Source: Candidatus Gastranaerophilales bacterium (lineage in GTDB: Bacteria; Cyanobacteriota; Vampirovibrionia; Gastranaerophilales; Gastranaerophilaceae). From it: a stretch of 64,000 nucleotides of DNA. The position numbers were made by a program, and so were the translations under genes. Numbering within the stretch: position 1 is the stretch's first letter; every line of letters starts with the position of its first letter. A model generated the notes under the pieces. It was given only the letters and a program-made list of their open reading frames with translations. It was not told where the DNA came from and did no database searches. Location of the stretch: positions 41,543 through 105,542 of the forward strand of contig CALUZA010000027.1 in assembly GCA_944325185.1 (NCBI GenBank), in the 5' to 3' direction. This document shows positions 44,611 through 52,500 of this stretch, piece by piece.

Positions 44611-45153
44611 TTAATTTTGCTTAACAAAACTTAATAAGTCAAGGCAAACTCTGCCGTATTTCTTGGTTTTAAAGATTTCAAGAGAAAGGTTATTTTCATT
44701 AATTATTTTTGTAATATCTTTTTTGTTGGTAAAATCGTATTCGATTACAATTATTCCGTCTTGTTTTATTAAACTTTCTGCTTTAATTAATATTGGCGCA
44801 TAATCCATCTGCCAAGGAGGGTCTATATATATAATGTCAAATTTTTTATCTGATTGAAATTTTAGAGCATTTGCAATTACAAGGTTAGGTTTTTGTTTGA
44901 TTTTTTGATAGTTTTTTTTAATTAATTCTGCGCTTTTTGGGTTGATTTCAAGTTCTTCAACAATATATCCTCTGGAAAGTGCTTCTAAGCCCATAATTCC
45001 ACTTCCTGCAAACATGTCAAGGAATGTCGAGTTCTCTTTGAAATACGGCATTAATATATTAAAAACACTCTCTCTTACTTTTGATAAAGTGGGTTTTGCA
45101 CTTTTAGGAACTTCGATTTTACTCCCTTTGTATTGCCCGCCTGTCAGATACAA
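44611..45153 (-). CDS. rsmD: 16S rRNA (guanine966-N2)-methyltransferase RsmD
   Basis: The 180-aa SAM-dependent methyltransferase has LTGGQYKGSKIEVP, PTLSKVRESVFNIL, the SAM-binding FLDMFAGSGIMGLEALSRG and the catalytic motif IYIDPPWQMDY. The usual motif is DPPY; Trp in its place is a conservative change seen in relatives. It methylates G966 of 16S rRNA. It is divergent from the NADH oxidase gene, with 32 bases between the start codons. Confidence 0.92.
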   Translation of the reverse strand: MYLTGGQYKGSKIEVPKSAKPTLSKVRESVFNILMPYFKENSTFLDMFAGSGIMGLEALSRGYIVEELEINPKSAELIKKNYQKIKQKPNLVIANALKFQSDKKFDIIYIDPPWQMDYAPILIKAESLIKQDGIIVIEYDFTNKKDITKIINENNLSLEIFKTKKYGRVCLDLLSFVKQN

Positions 45154-45185
45154 ATTTTTTCTCCTTTTTATAATATTAATTTATC

Positions 45186-46550
45186 ATGAAAAAAATCGTA
45201 ATTATAGGTGGCGGCGCTGCAGGAGCTAAGGCTGCATCAAAAGCAAAAAGACTAAATCCTGATAACCATGTAGAGCTTTATACAAGAGAAGATAATATTG
45301 CAGTTTCTCTTTGCGGGCTTCCATACTATATTGAAGGTGCAGTAAATGATATTAAAAAATTAATTATACGTACTCCTGAGGATTTTTTAAATATGGGAAT
45401 ACCTGTATTTTTAAAACATGAGGCACAAGAAATTTTTCCCGAGCAAAATTGTGTATTAATAAATGGTAATCATATTTTTTATGATGAGTTGATTTTGGCG
45501 CTTGGTGCTAATGTTAATATTCCAAAGATTGAAAATATATCTGCTAACAACGTTTTTACTTTAAGAAGCATAGATTCGGGAATTAAAATCAGAGAAAAAA
45601 TGTTAAATTCAAAGTCGGTTATTCTACTTGGTGCCGGCTATATTGGAATTGAGCTTGCTGAGGCTTTTATTAAAAACGGACTTGAAGTAATAATAGTTGA
45701 AGCAAAAAATAGAATTGCCTCTGATTTTGATGAAGATTTTTCAAAACTTATTCAGGATATGATAGTTTCAAAATGTGATTCCAAAATTCAAACAAATTAC
45801 GGTGAAAAAGCAGCTAAAATAACTGTAGATGAGCAAAATAACTTCAGAAGTATTATTTGTGAATCCGGAAAAGAATTTTTTGCAGATTTTTGCGTTTTAA
45901 GTACAGGTGCAACTGCAAATGTCGAAATAGCTAAAAAAGCAGGAATAAAGCTTGGCGTAACAGGCGCAATTCAAGTCGATAATCGTATGAGAACGAATAT
46001 TCATAATATATATGCTTGCGGTGATTGTACACAAAAATATGATATAGTTACAAGACAGCCGGCATATATTGGCCTTGGAACTGTTGCAAATAAAGAAGGT
46101 AGGGTTGCTGCAATAAATGCGACTTGCAATAAAGAATATGAAGTCTTCGACGGTATTTTAAGCTCCTTTATTACCAGATTTTTTGATTATACAATTTCAA
46201 AAACAGGACTAACTTTAAACAAGGCAATGGAATATGCCCAATTAATAAACTTGGAACCAATAAGTGCAACAATAACAAAAAAAGACAAGGCAAGTTATAT
46301 GCCTTTTGCAAATGAAATGACTTTAAAATTAGTAGCTGATAAAAGAAGCGGTGAAATCTTGGGTGCGCAAGGTATTAGTTGCGTCGGTAATATTGCTCAA
46401 AGAATAAATACAATTACATCTGCACTCCAAGCAAGATTAACGGTGGATGATCTTTTGCACCTTGATTTGCCTTATGCTCCACCTTTTTCAAGTTCAATTG
46501 ATCCTATATTAACTGCGGCATATAAATTAAAAGAACAAATAAAAAAATAA
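45186..46550 (+). CDS. Pyridine nucleotide-disulfide oxidoreductase, NADH oxidase/CoA-disulfide reductase type
   Basis: The 454-aa flavoprotein has the FAD fold IGGGAAGAKAASKAKRLNP and the single redox cysteine in VSLCGLPYYI (C43), as in NADH oxidase and CoA-disulfide reductase, and no CxxxxC pair. ILLGAGYIGIELAEAFI and NIYACGDCTQ follow. The C-terminal dimerisation domain is normal in length. It reduces O2 to water or CoA disulfides with NAD(P)H. With the flavodiiron protein it fits oxygen protection in an anaerobe. Its own terminator follows. Confidence 0.85.
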   Translation: MKKIVIIGGGAAGAKAASKAKRLNPDNHVELYTREDNIAVSLCGLPYYIEGAVNDIKKLIIRTPEDFLNMGIPVFLKHEAQEIFPEQNCVLINGNHIFYDELILALGANVNIPKIENISANNVFTLRSIDSGIKIREKMLNSKSVILLGAGYIGIELAEAFIKNGLEVIIVEAKNRIASDFDEDFSKLIQDMIVSKCDSKIQTNYGEKAAKITVDEQNNFRSIICESGKEFFADFCVLSTGATANVEIAKKAGIKLGVTGAIQVDNRMRTNIHNIYACGDCTQKYDIVTRQPAYIGLGTVANKEGRVAAINATCNKEYEVFDGILSSFITRFFDYTISKTGLTLNKAMEYAQLINLEPISATITKKDKASYMPFANEMTLKLVADKRSGEILGAQGISCVGNIAQRINTITSALQARLTVDDLLHLDLPYAPPFSSSIDPILTAAYKLKEQIKK

Positions 46551-46575
46551 AGATGCCGATTTTCGGCATCTTTTA
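46549..46575 (+). terminator. Terminator after the NADH oxidase-like gene
   Basis: The stem AAAGATGCCGA/TCGGCATCTTT closes around TTT and is followed by TTTTAATTT. It starts within the stop codon of the gene. Confidence 0.88.
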
Positions 46576-46609
46576 ATTTACACTATTGGTTTTACTATTT
46601 TTATTTACA

Positions 46610-47137
46610 TTAAGCTAATTTTATTGTTGAATTTTGAATTTCAGTGCTTACTGCTTCACTGACTGCTTGCATTTCTTGGCTTATTGCTTCCATTTGAGCT
46701 TCAATTTCAACTTGTTCCATATCTAATTGCGCTTCTTCGTCTGAAACTTCTTCTTCAAGCATTGCAAGTTCATTTTCGTAGAATGTTTTTCTGTCGTCTA
46801 CATTTCCTGTATATTCTAATTGCGCATTTGACAATTCCATTTGTAAACCACTTATTTCTGAGCTAAAATCAAGTTCTTCGCCGCCATTTTCTCTGCTTGC
46901 TTTTTCTTGATCTCTATAGCCAGATATTTCATCCATAATTCTTTGTCTTTCTTGATTGTATTCGTTTTTAATTGGCGTAAGTTCTTGCTGTTGTTCATTT
47001 TGAATTACGGCTGTTTCATACTGTTTTCTTCTTGCAAGTTGTCTTTTTTCACGCGAAATTTGTAAATCCCTTAATTGGTAATAAGCGTGTTCTTGCTTTA
47101 ATTCTCTTTTTCTTAATGTGAGTGTAACCCATCCCAT
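46610..47137 (-). CDS. MGWVTLTLRK coiled-coil protein, paralog 2
   Basis: The 175-aa protein starts MGWVTLTLRKRELKQEHAYY and ends QNSTIKLA, both nearly identical to paralog 1. The body is a continuous Glu/Gln-rich coiled coil (LARRKQYETAVIQNEQQQEL, NELAMLEEEVSDEEAQLDME). It lacks the central insertion of paralog 1. AGAGG lies nine bases before the ATG. The upstream region holds copy 5 of the 43-bp element plus further sequence shared with paralog 1 (TTAAACACGTT). Function unknown; the lack of a signal peptide and the acidic heptads suggest a cytoplasmic scaffold or a secreted structural protein. Confidence 0.7.
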   Translation of the reverse strand: MGWVTLTLRKRELKQEHAYYQLRDLQISREKRQLARRKQYETAVIQNEQQQELTPIKNEYNQERQRIMDEISGYRDQEKASRENGGEELDFSSEISGLQMELSNAQLEYTGNVDDRKTFYENELAMLEEEVSDEEAQLDMEQVEIEAQMEAISQEMQAVSEAVSTEIQNSTIKLA

Positions 47138-47205
47138 AGTAAAACCTCTTTCCCCTGTGTTTACCTGTAAAATAGTGTAACGTGTTTAATTCTAGTGTGT
47201 GTAAA

Positions 47206-47248
47206 ATCCCTACACTAAAATAAACAATTTTTTTCTTTAAAAATTGCT
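47206..47248 (-). promoter_or_regulatory. 43-bp promoter-like element, copy 5 (paralog 2)
   Basis: AGCAATTTT starts at 47248 (minus strand) and GTTTAT at 47225, 23 bases on; the element ends GTAGGGAT. A 12-base match (TTAAACACGTTT-like) further downstream is also shared with copy 4. Confidence 0.65.
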
Positions 47249-47429
47249 TATTTTAATTTTATTTGCGTTACAAAACTTAACATAATGTCTTGAAAGCAAG
47301 ATAGCACAATGAAAAAAGTTTTATTATGTTTAGATGGTTAGAAATATTTAACGGCAAAATTCTATTTGCACTAAATTAAATGCAAACTATATTTTATTTT
47401 GCAGTTTGACTTTAAATATATCCAAATTT

Positions 47430-47681
47430 TTAGCACAATTGTACTTTTAGATTTTTATTTTCGGATAAAATTCTAAAATCAAATAATACTTCTTCTTTGT
47501 ATAATTTTTGTTCATCTTTGAAGTATGCTTCATAGTTTGAATTTTTATCATTTTCTTCAGACAAAAATTCACTCAAAGCAAGAAATTTTCTTAAATTTCT
47601 GGTTGAAGCTAATTCTAGAAGTTTTGCACCAACTCTTTTTTCGCAAAGCTTACGCTTGCGATTTTCATCTCGCATTGTCAT
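47430..47681 (-). CDS. 83-aa hypothetical protein
   Basis: The protein opens MTMRDENRKRKLCEKRVGAK and is basic at the start and acidic in the middle (EFLSEENDKNSNYEAY). It has two cysteines and no signal peptide. A short AGG lies nine bases before the ATG. It is not similar to the MGWVTLTLRK family in sequence but stands behind copy 6 of the same promoter-like element, next to paralog 2. Function unknown. Confidence 0.6.
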   Translation of the reverse strand: MTMRDENRKRKLCEKRVGAKLLELASTRNLRKFLALSEFLSEENDKNSNYEAYFKDEQKLYKEEVLFDFRILSENKNLKVQLC

Positions 47682-47722
47682 AAATATACCTATTTTCCCC
47701 CTAAAAATTGTGTGTTACATAA

Positions 47723-47765
47723 ATCCCTACATTAGATAAAAGTTTTTTTGAAATAATTAATTGCT
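47723..47765 (-). promoter_or_regulatory. 43-bp promoter-like element, copy 6 (83-aa gene)
   Basis: AGCAATTAA starts at 47765 (minus strand) and CTTTTAT at 47742, 23 bases on; it ends GTAGGGAT. The gene start is 42 bases away. Confidence 0.6.
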
Positions 47766-47840
47766 TTTTTAGAATAATTTATTTAATATTTCTTAATATT
47801 TTTTTCTTGATAGTAATTTTTTTTATTCTATAATTCGGAT

Positions 47841-48359
47841 ATGAAGCATATTTTGGTTATTTCAGGAAAACAATATAGCGGTAAAGATACTCTTGCAAAG
47901 ATTTTAATTGAAAAAATGCCTGATTACAGAAGAATTGGCTTGGGTGATGCAATTAAAATTGAGTATGCAAAGAGAAAAAATATAACTGTTGATGAAGTAG
48001 TTGAAAATAAACATTTATATAGAAATGACTTAATTAAACTTGGAAATTGGGGAAGAAATATTAATCCTGATTATTGGATTAATAATCTTTTAAATTTTGA
48101 TAAGATAATTGTTCCTGATATCAGAGTTTTGCATGAAGCAGAGTTTTTTAAAAGTGTTGGGGCTTTTCTTGTCAGGGTCGAATCTGATTTTGAAAATCGC
48201 TCCAAGAGGGGTATTGTTGTCAATAACGATGATGAAACCGAAATTGCTCTTGATAATTATAGTGGTTTTGATGTTGTTGTTTATAATAATTCAAGTTATG
48301 AGGATTTAGTTAATCAGGCCGATAAAGTTTTCTCGCTTTACAAAAAGTTTATCGGCTGA
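47841..48359 (+). CDS. P-loop nucleotide/phosphomevalonate-kinase-like protein
   Basis: The 172-aa protein starts with a Walker A motif in LVISGKQYSGKDTLAKIL. It continues with YRRIGLGDAIKIEYAKRKN, RNDLIKLGNWGRNINPDYWI and IIVPDIRVLHEAEFF. This order resembles the deoxynucleoside monophosphate kinase and animal-type phosphomevalonate kinase group of P-loop kinases. The substrate is unclear. It stands alone between the 83-aa gene and paralog 3. Confidence 0.65.
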   Translation: MKHILVISGKQYSGKDTLAKILIEKMPDYRRIGLGDAIKIEYAKRKNITVDEVVENKHLYRNDLIKLGNWGRNINPDYWINNLLNFDKIIVPDIRVLHEAEFFKSVGAFLVRVESDFENRSKRGIVVNNDDETEIALDNYSGFDVVVYNNSSYEDLVNQADKVFSLYKKFIG

Positions 48360-48363
48360 TTAA

Positions 48364-48831
48364 TTATTTAAGATTTAGTTTTGAGCTATCAATATCCGAA
48401 CTTATTTGTTCATTTACTGATTCAAGTTCGCTTCTCATTGCTTCTAGTTGTGCTTCGAGAGTTGTTTGTTCTTCTTGAAGTCTTGTTTCTTCGTCTGTTG
48501 CAGCTTCTTCAAGTTCGCTCATTATATCATCATAGTAATCATTGATATCTTGTTTTTGTGCTTGATAATCTTCTTGTGCTGCAGAATAATCCAATTGCCA
48601 TTCTGAATATTCATCAGAACTTGTATCCGGTCTTTGATCTCTTATTTCCAAATAATCTGCTTTTGCTGCAGCTAATTCTTGTTTTTTGCTGTTATTAAAT
48701 ACCGATTGTTCATAAGACAAATTACGTTGGTTCTTGCGAATTTCTCGTGAAATTTGCAAGTCACGCAACTCCAAGCTGTTTATTTCAGCTCGCAAGGTCA
48801 ATTTTCTTAAGGTTAGTGTTACCCAGCCCAT
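48364..48831 (-). CDS. MGWVTLTLRK coiled-coil protein, paralog 3 (divergent)
   Basis: The 155-aa protein keeps the first ten residues MGWVTLTLRK and the RDLQISREIRKNQR segment, but the rest has diverged (QEDYQAQKQDINDYYDDIM, EEQTTLEAQLEAMRSEL) and it ends SSKLNLK rather than STIKLA. Heptads are strong throughout. GAGG precedes the ATG. A weak match to the 43-bp element lies about 50-90 bases upstream. No family known. Confidence 0.68.
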   Translation of the reverse strand: MGWVTLTLRKLTLRAEINSLELRDLQISREIRKNQRNLSYEQSVFNNSKKQELAAAKADYLEIRDQRPDTSSDEYSEWQLDYSAAQEDYQAQKQDINDYYDDIMSELEEAATDEETRLQEEQTTLEAQLEAMRSELESVNEQISSDIDSSKLNLK

Positions 48832-48878
48832 TTTATTTACCTCGTTTTGTAATTAACTCATGAACATTCGACCATTTT

Positions 48879-48921
48879 TTGTTCACATATATATAAAGTA
48901 TATATTTTGTGAATAATTTCA
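48879..48921 (-). promoter_or_regulatory. Possible seventh, weak copy of the 43-bp element
   Basis: TGAAATTAT starts at 48921 (minus strand) and CTTTAT at 48898 with the 23-base spacing kept, but the first box is only partly matched and no TAGGGAT follows. It lies upstream of paralog 3. Confidence 0.35.
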
Positions 48922-48993
48922 ATATAAACAAAAATATTTACAAAACTTTACAAAAAAATGGGTAAAAAAAATTTACAAAAATTAATTTTGATT

Positions 48994-49860
48994 TTAATCT
49001 TCGTAAAAATTATTTGTAATTAAATTTATATATTCAACCATGTGTGAAAAATATTCTAAATCACATTCACCGTTTATTATAATATCGCATTTTTCTTTGT
49101 TTGGAATTAAATATTTTTTTCCTGCAAGTTTAATATATTCCCAATGTTTTAGGGCATTTTCCTGATCTTGGTTTCTTTTTGCCGCTCTTTTTAAAAACCT
49201 TTCTTTTCTTTCTGTATCGTTTAAATCGATATAAACTTTTATATCAAATATATCGGAAACTTTTTCGTATATCGAACACATTCCTTCAATTATAATAATT
49301 TTTTGCGATTTAACGGGGATAGATTTTGGTTTAGATTTGCCTGTTCCATTGACCAAATATTCGGGTGAAAGTATGTCATTGCCTTTTTGTAATTTTAAAA
49401 CATCTTCTCTCAATAAATCTAAGTCAAAATTATCAGGAGAATCCACATCGTATCCTGCATCTCTTAATAAATCAAAATTTCCGTATTTTTCAATTAAATG
49501 AGAAATATCTTTAAAATAATTATCTGCAGAAAGTATTGTAATTGGCAAATTTAATTTTTCAATGCATTCTGATATTTTTTTGCAAATTGTTGATTTTCCA
49601 CTTGCTGATTCACCTGAAAGCGCTATCAATATTCTGTCTTCTGGGCGATTTATTAATCTGTCAGTAAAATTATCCAGAAAATCTTTTTTATAATCTATAA
49701 TCAGCTGTTTGTCTGATTTTTTGTCATGATTAATTATTTGTTTAAATTTTGTTTGTAAATAAAACGCAAGTAAAGACCTGCCGGAACGTGTTTGACAGTT
49801 TGGCTTTTGTATTTTATCTTTTGTTTGGTTTTCAAGCAGGTTTTTCACTAAAGCATTCAT
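48994..49860 (-). CDS. Uridine-kinase-like P-loop kinase
   Basis: The 288-aa protein has a polar N-terminus of about 75 residues, then Walker A ALSGESASGKSTICKKI, the base-recognition area LSADNYFKD, SPDNFDLDLLREDV and IIIEGMCSIYEKV. This is the udk/PRK fold, which phosphorylates uridine and cytidine or related sugars. The N-terminal extension is not typical of udk, so a different substrate is possible. It lies 19 bases downstream of rnpA on the same strand. Confidence 0.75.
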   Translation of the reverse strand: MNALVKNLLENQTKDKIQKPNCQTRSGRSLLAFYLQTKFKQIINHDKKSDKQLIIDYKKDFLDNFTDRLINRPEDRILIALSGESASGKSTICKKISECIEKLNLPITILSADNYFKDISHLIEKYGNFDLLRDAGYDVDSPDNFDLDLLREDVLKLQKGNDILSPEYLVNGTGKSKPKSIPVKSQKIIIIEGMCSIYEKVSDIFDIKVYIDLNDTERKERFLKRAAKRNQDQENALKHWEYIKLAGKKYLIPNKEKCDIIINGECDLEYFSHMVEYINLITNNFYED

Positions 49861-49879
49861 TGTATTTTATATAATATCT

Positions 49880-50248
49880 CTAAATATTTTTATTTGCTAT
49901 TTTGTTTAGTAATATTAAAATAGATTTTTCGATATCTTTGAAGTTTTTTCCGACAATTTCATCTTTTGCACTAAATATAAGGCTTTGATAATTGTTTATT
50001 GTGTTGCATCTGTTGTATTTTAATATTAATCTGATATTTTCCCTTAACAATCTTTTTATTTTATTTCTTACAACTGCCCTTTTATGCACTTTTTTAGAAA
50101 CAACAAAACCTACCCTGGTGGGGCAGTTTTTGTCGGTTTTTAATCTTCCTGCATACAAGATAATTATTTCATTTGATACAACGTTTTTGTTGTTGTACGT
50201 TGCACTGAAAGCGGCTTTGGCTTTCAGTCTGTTTTCTTTTTTAAGCAC
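49880..50248 (-). CDS. rnpA: Ribonuclease P protein component
   Basis: The 122-aa basic protein starts with GTG at 50248 inside the end of rpmH. The RNase P protein signature is [22 protein letters not shown]. It helps the RNA subunit cleave tRNA 5' leaders. The rpmH-rnpA order is conserved in bacteria; yidC, usually next, is absent here, and a uridine-kinase-like gene follows. Confidence 0.93.
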   Translation of the reverse strand: MLKKENRLKAKAAFSATYNNKNVVSNEIIILYAGRLKTDKNCPTRVGFVVSKKVHKRAVVRNKIKRLLRENIRLILKYNRCNTINNYQSLIFSAKDEIVGKNFKDIEKSILILLNKIANKNI

Positions 50249-50393
50249 GATTCTTTGCTGTAATTGCTACTTTGTGGCGACCTTTTGCACGTCTTGCATT
50301 TATTACACGTCTGCCGTTTTTAGTTGCCATTCTTGCTCTGAAACCGCTTACGTTTTGTCTTTTTCTTTTTGTACCTTCTAAAGTACGACGCAT
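50241..50393 (-). CDS. rpmH: Ribosomal protein bL34
   Basis: The 50-aa ORF is read from ATG 50393 with AAGGAG nine bases upstream. The sequence [20 protein letters not shown], then a region with [16 protein letters not shown], is typical of bL34 (usual start MKRTFQPS-x-x-KRKR-x-x-GFRAR). It overlaps rnpA by eight bases. Slightly atypical N-terminal residues (RRTLEGT) replace the usual KRTFQPN. Confidence 0.95.
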   Translation of the reverse strand: MRRTLEGTKRKRQNVSGFRARMATKNGRRVINARRAKGRHKVAITAKNRA

Positions 50394-50488
50394 TTTATTT
50401 TCTCCTTGTGAATTAATTATTTTAGCTTGACATAGAGATGATGTCGGTATTTACTATATTATGTTGAACAAAAAGAGGTGTCAAGATT

Positions 50489-51295
50489 ATGGAGTCAAAT
50501 GTTAAGCTTGGTGTTATTGGTTGCGGTAAAATGGCAAGTGCTATTTTAGGTGGAGTGTATAAAAATTCTTATTTAAAAAGCGAAAATATATTTTTATATG
50601 ACATTGATTCTAATTCATCTAATTTGTTAAAAACAAAATACAATTTTAATGTATGCGAGAATATTAAAATTCTTATAGAAAATACTGATGTGATTTTTTT
50701 AGCTGTAAAACCTTTCGTGCTAAATGACGTTATTTCTGAAATCAGAAAATATTATAGTAACAATTTAATTTTATCGATTTTGGCAGGAGTTAAACTTGAA
50801 AAATATAGTAATCTTCTTCCAAATTCAAAAGTAATTAGAATAATGCCAAATACACCCGCGCTCATTGGTGAAGGAATGAGTGCAATTTGTTCGAGTCATA
50901 ATGTGAGCAGTGATGAAATGGATTTTGCATATAATTTAATGAAAAATTGCGGCAGGGTCGTTGAGGTTGACGAAGATAAAATGGATATTATAACCGCTTT
51001 GTCGGGTTCAGGACCTGCGTATTATTTTAAAATAATTGATGAAATGGCAAAAGCTGCTGTTTCTGTCGGGCTTGATTATAAAAATGCAATTCTTTTATCT
51101 GCTCAAACTGCGCTCGGGAGCGCTAAGCTGCTAATTGAAAACAATTTTGATGTAGAAACATTGATTAAAAACGTAACTACCCCTGGCGGATGTACTGAAG
51201 TCGGAAATAGTGTTTTAAATAATTCGGATATTTCTTCTGTTTTATTGGAAACTATAGATAAAACAACAAAAAAAGCGCAAGATTTAGGTAAGTAG
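50489..51295 (+). CDS. proC: Pyrroline-5-carboxylate reductase
   Basis: The 268-aa protein has the NAD(P) fold LGVIGCGKMASAILGG, AVKPFVLNDV, IRIMPNTPALIGEGMSA and the C-terminal signature TALSGSGPAYYFKIIDEM, with TTPGGCTEVG near the end. It makes proline from pyrroline-5-carboxylate. The genes proA and proB are not in this window. It is preceded by AAAGAGG and faces rpmH divergently. Confidence 0.95.
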   Translation: MESNVKLGVIGCGKMASAILGGVYKNSYLKSENIFLYDIDSNSSNLLKTKYNFNVCENIKILIENTDVIFLAVKPFVLNDVISEIRKYYSNNLILSILAGVKLEKYSNLLPNSKVIRIMPNTPALIGEGMSAICSSHNVSSDEMDFAYNLMKNCGRVVEVDEDKMDIITALSGSGPAYYFKIIDEMAKAAVSVGLDYKNAILLSAQTALGSAKLLIENNFDVETLIKNVTTPGGCTEVGNSVLNNSDISSVLLETIDKTTKKAQDLGK

Positions 51296-51309
51296 TTTGT
51301 TGTTTGGTT

Positions 51310-52431
51310 TTAGTTTTTTGCTTGTGCAGAATGTTTTTTAATTATTTCTCTTATTTGAGGATCTTTTACGTTTACAAACACGGCGTCATAGTCTTTAGAA
51401 TAAACGTATTCCCTAATGCTTTTGATTTTGTTTTCCATAATTAGATTAAGAAAAATCTGAGGCGAAATTGACCTTGCTGCCCCAAGAGAGCGTACATCCA
51501 TGTAACCTTCAAGTCTTCTTAATTGGTCAAGTTTAGGTTCAGCTTTTTTAATTTCTATCCATAGCATTCTTTTTGTTGTGCCGTTTACGGGAGTATCCTT
51601 ATATACTCCTTTAAGTTTGCCTTCTTCTACCATCTGTTTTAATTTTTTTATATCCCCAAAACCAAGTTTTGCAAGATAAGCTGCAGGAGCCCATTTTTCT
51701 TTAGAGTCGCAGTCTGCATAAAATTTTGATTTTTTGGGTAATAGTTTTTCTGCGCGCTCAATTACTGCAATATTTCTTGGATCTGACATATCGTATAGAA
51801 GATATTGTGGTTTTTTATCCTGATTTTCGATAGGAACAAAATCTCCAATTGCTTTTTTTAATGCACTTCCTGGGTATAATCCTGCAATAGGCAGATATCT
51901 TTGCGGATATCTTGTTATAGGATTCCTTGTAGTTTGTGCATTAAATTCTTCAATCATTTTTTCTTTTTCTTGAAGTTCGTTTTTTGCCCTATTTAATGAT
52001 TTAATTTTTAAATTTAGTTGATTTGTAAGAGATATTTTTCTACCTGACACAAAGTATGGTATTCTTGATTCTTTTTCTCTTTCTTTTTCTATTTCTTCTT
52101 CAAGTTTTGTTATTGCACTTTCGTAGGATTTTATTTTAAATTTAAGACCACCAATTCTTTGTTTGACTGCATTTATGTCTGCTTTTGTTAAAATTAAATC
52201 TTCTTCGCTATCAGTGTCTTCTGAATAGTCGTTTTCACTTTCTCCCCCAATTTGGAGCTCGTTTAGCTTATCATCAGATTTTTCATAAAAAAACTCGTCA
52301 TTCGAAAAACTTTTTCTCATAAAACTCGGTGAAAAAGTTAGACTATTCTGTTTTACACTGTTTAGTAATGCAAGTTGTTTGTTAAAATGGGAAATTTTAT
52401 TTATTTGATTATTTGATAATGTTATTTTCAT
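51310..52431 (-). CDS. Unknown 373-aa protein with coiled coil
   Basis: The N-terminus ([20 protein letters not shown], then [13 protein letters not shown]) is polar with a TFSPSF stretch. A long acidic region (EDTDSEEDL) and a coiled coil (about 85-150, [16 protein letters not shown]) follow. The C-terminal half contains [22 protein letters not shown] and [20 protein letters not shown], a possible helix-turn-helix-like segment that would bind nucleic acid, but this is weak. No family recognised. It is convergent with proC and divergent from uvrB. Confidence 0.6.
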   Translation of the reverse strand: MKITLSNNQINKISHFNKQLALLNSVKQNSLTFSPSFMRKSFSNDEFFYEKSDDKLNELQIGGESENDYSEDTDSEEDLILTKADINAVKQRIGGLKFKIKSYESAITKLEEEIEKEREKESRIPYFVSGRKISLTNQLNLKIKSLNRAKNELQEKEKMIEEFNAQTTRNPITRYPQRYLPIAGLYPGSALKKAIGDFVPIENQDKKPQYLLYDMSDPRNIAVIERAEKLLPKKSKFYADCDSKEKWAPAAYLAKLGFGDIKKLKQMVEEGKLKGVYKDTPVNGTTKRMLWIEIKKAEPKLDQLRRLEGYMDVRSLGAARSISPQIFLNLIMENKIKSIREYVYSKDYDAVFVNVKDPQIREIIKKHSAQAKN

Positions 52432-52500
52432 ACTTCTTTAAAACTAGTGAAAAAAAATTTTTGCGTTGAATTTGTGATTTTTTGGGTTAGTATTTTTAGT

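Noticed and set aside
47250..47429. Small ORF starting near 47309 on the plus strand
   Set aside because: It stops after ten codons (GAT GGT TAG) and lacks a ribosome-binding site.
52440..52500. LexA-type SOS box before uvrB
   Set aside because: TAGTATTTTTAGTATG is only loosely like cyanobacterial or Gram-positive SOS boxes, and I saw no symmetric match.
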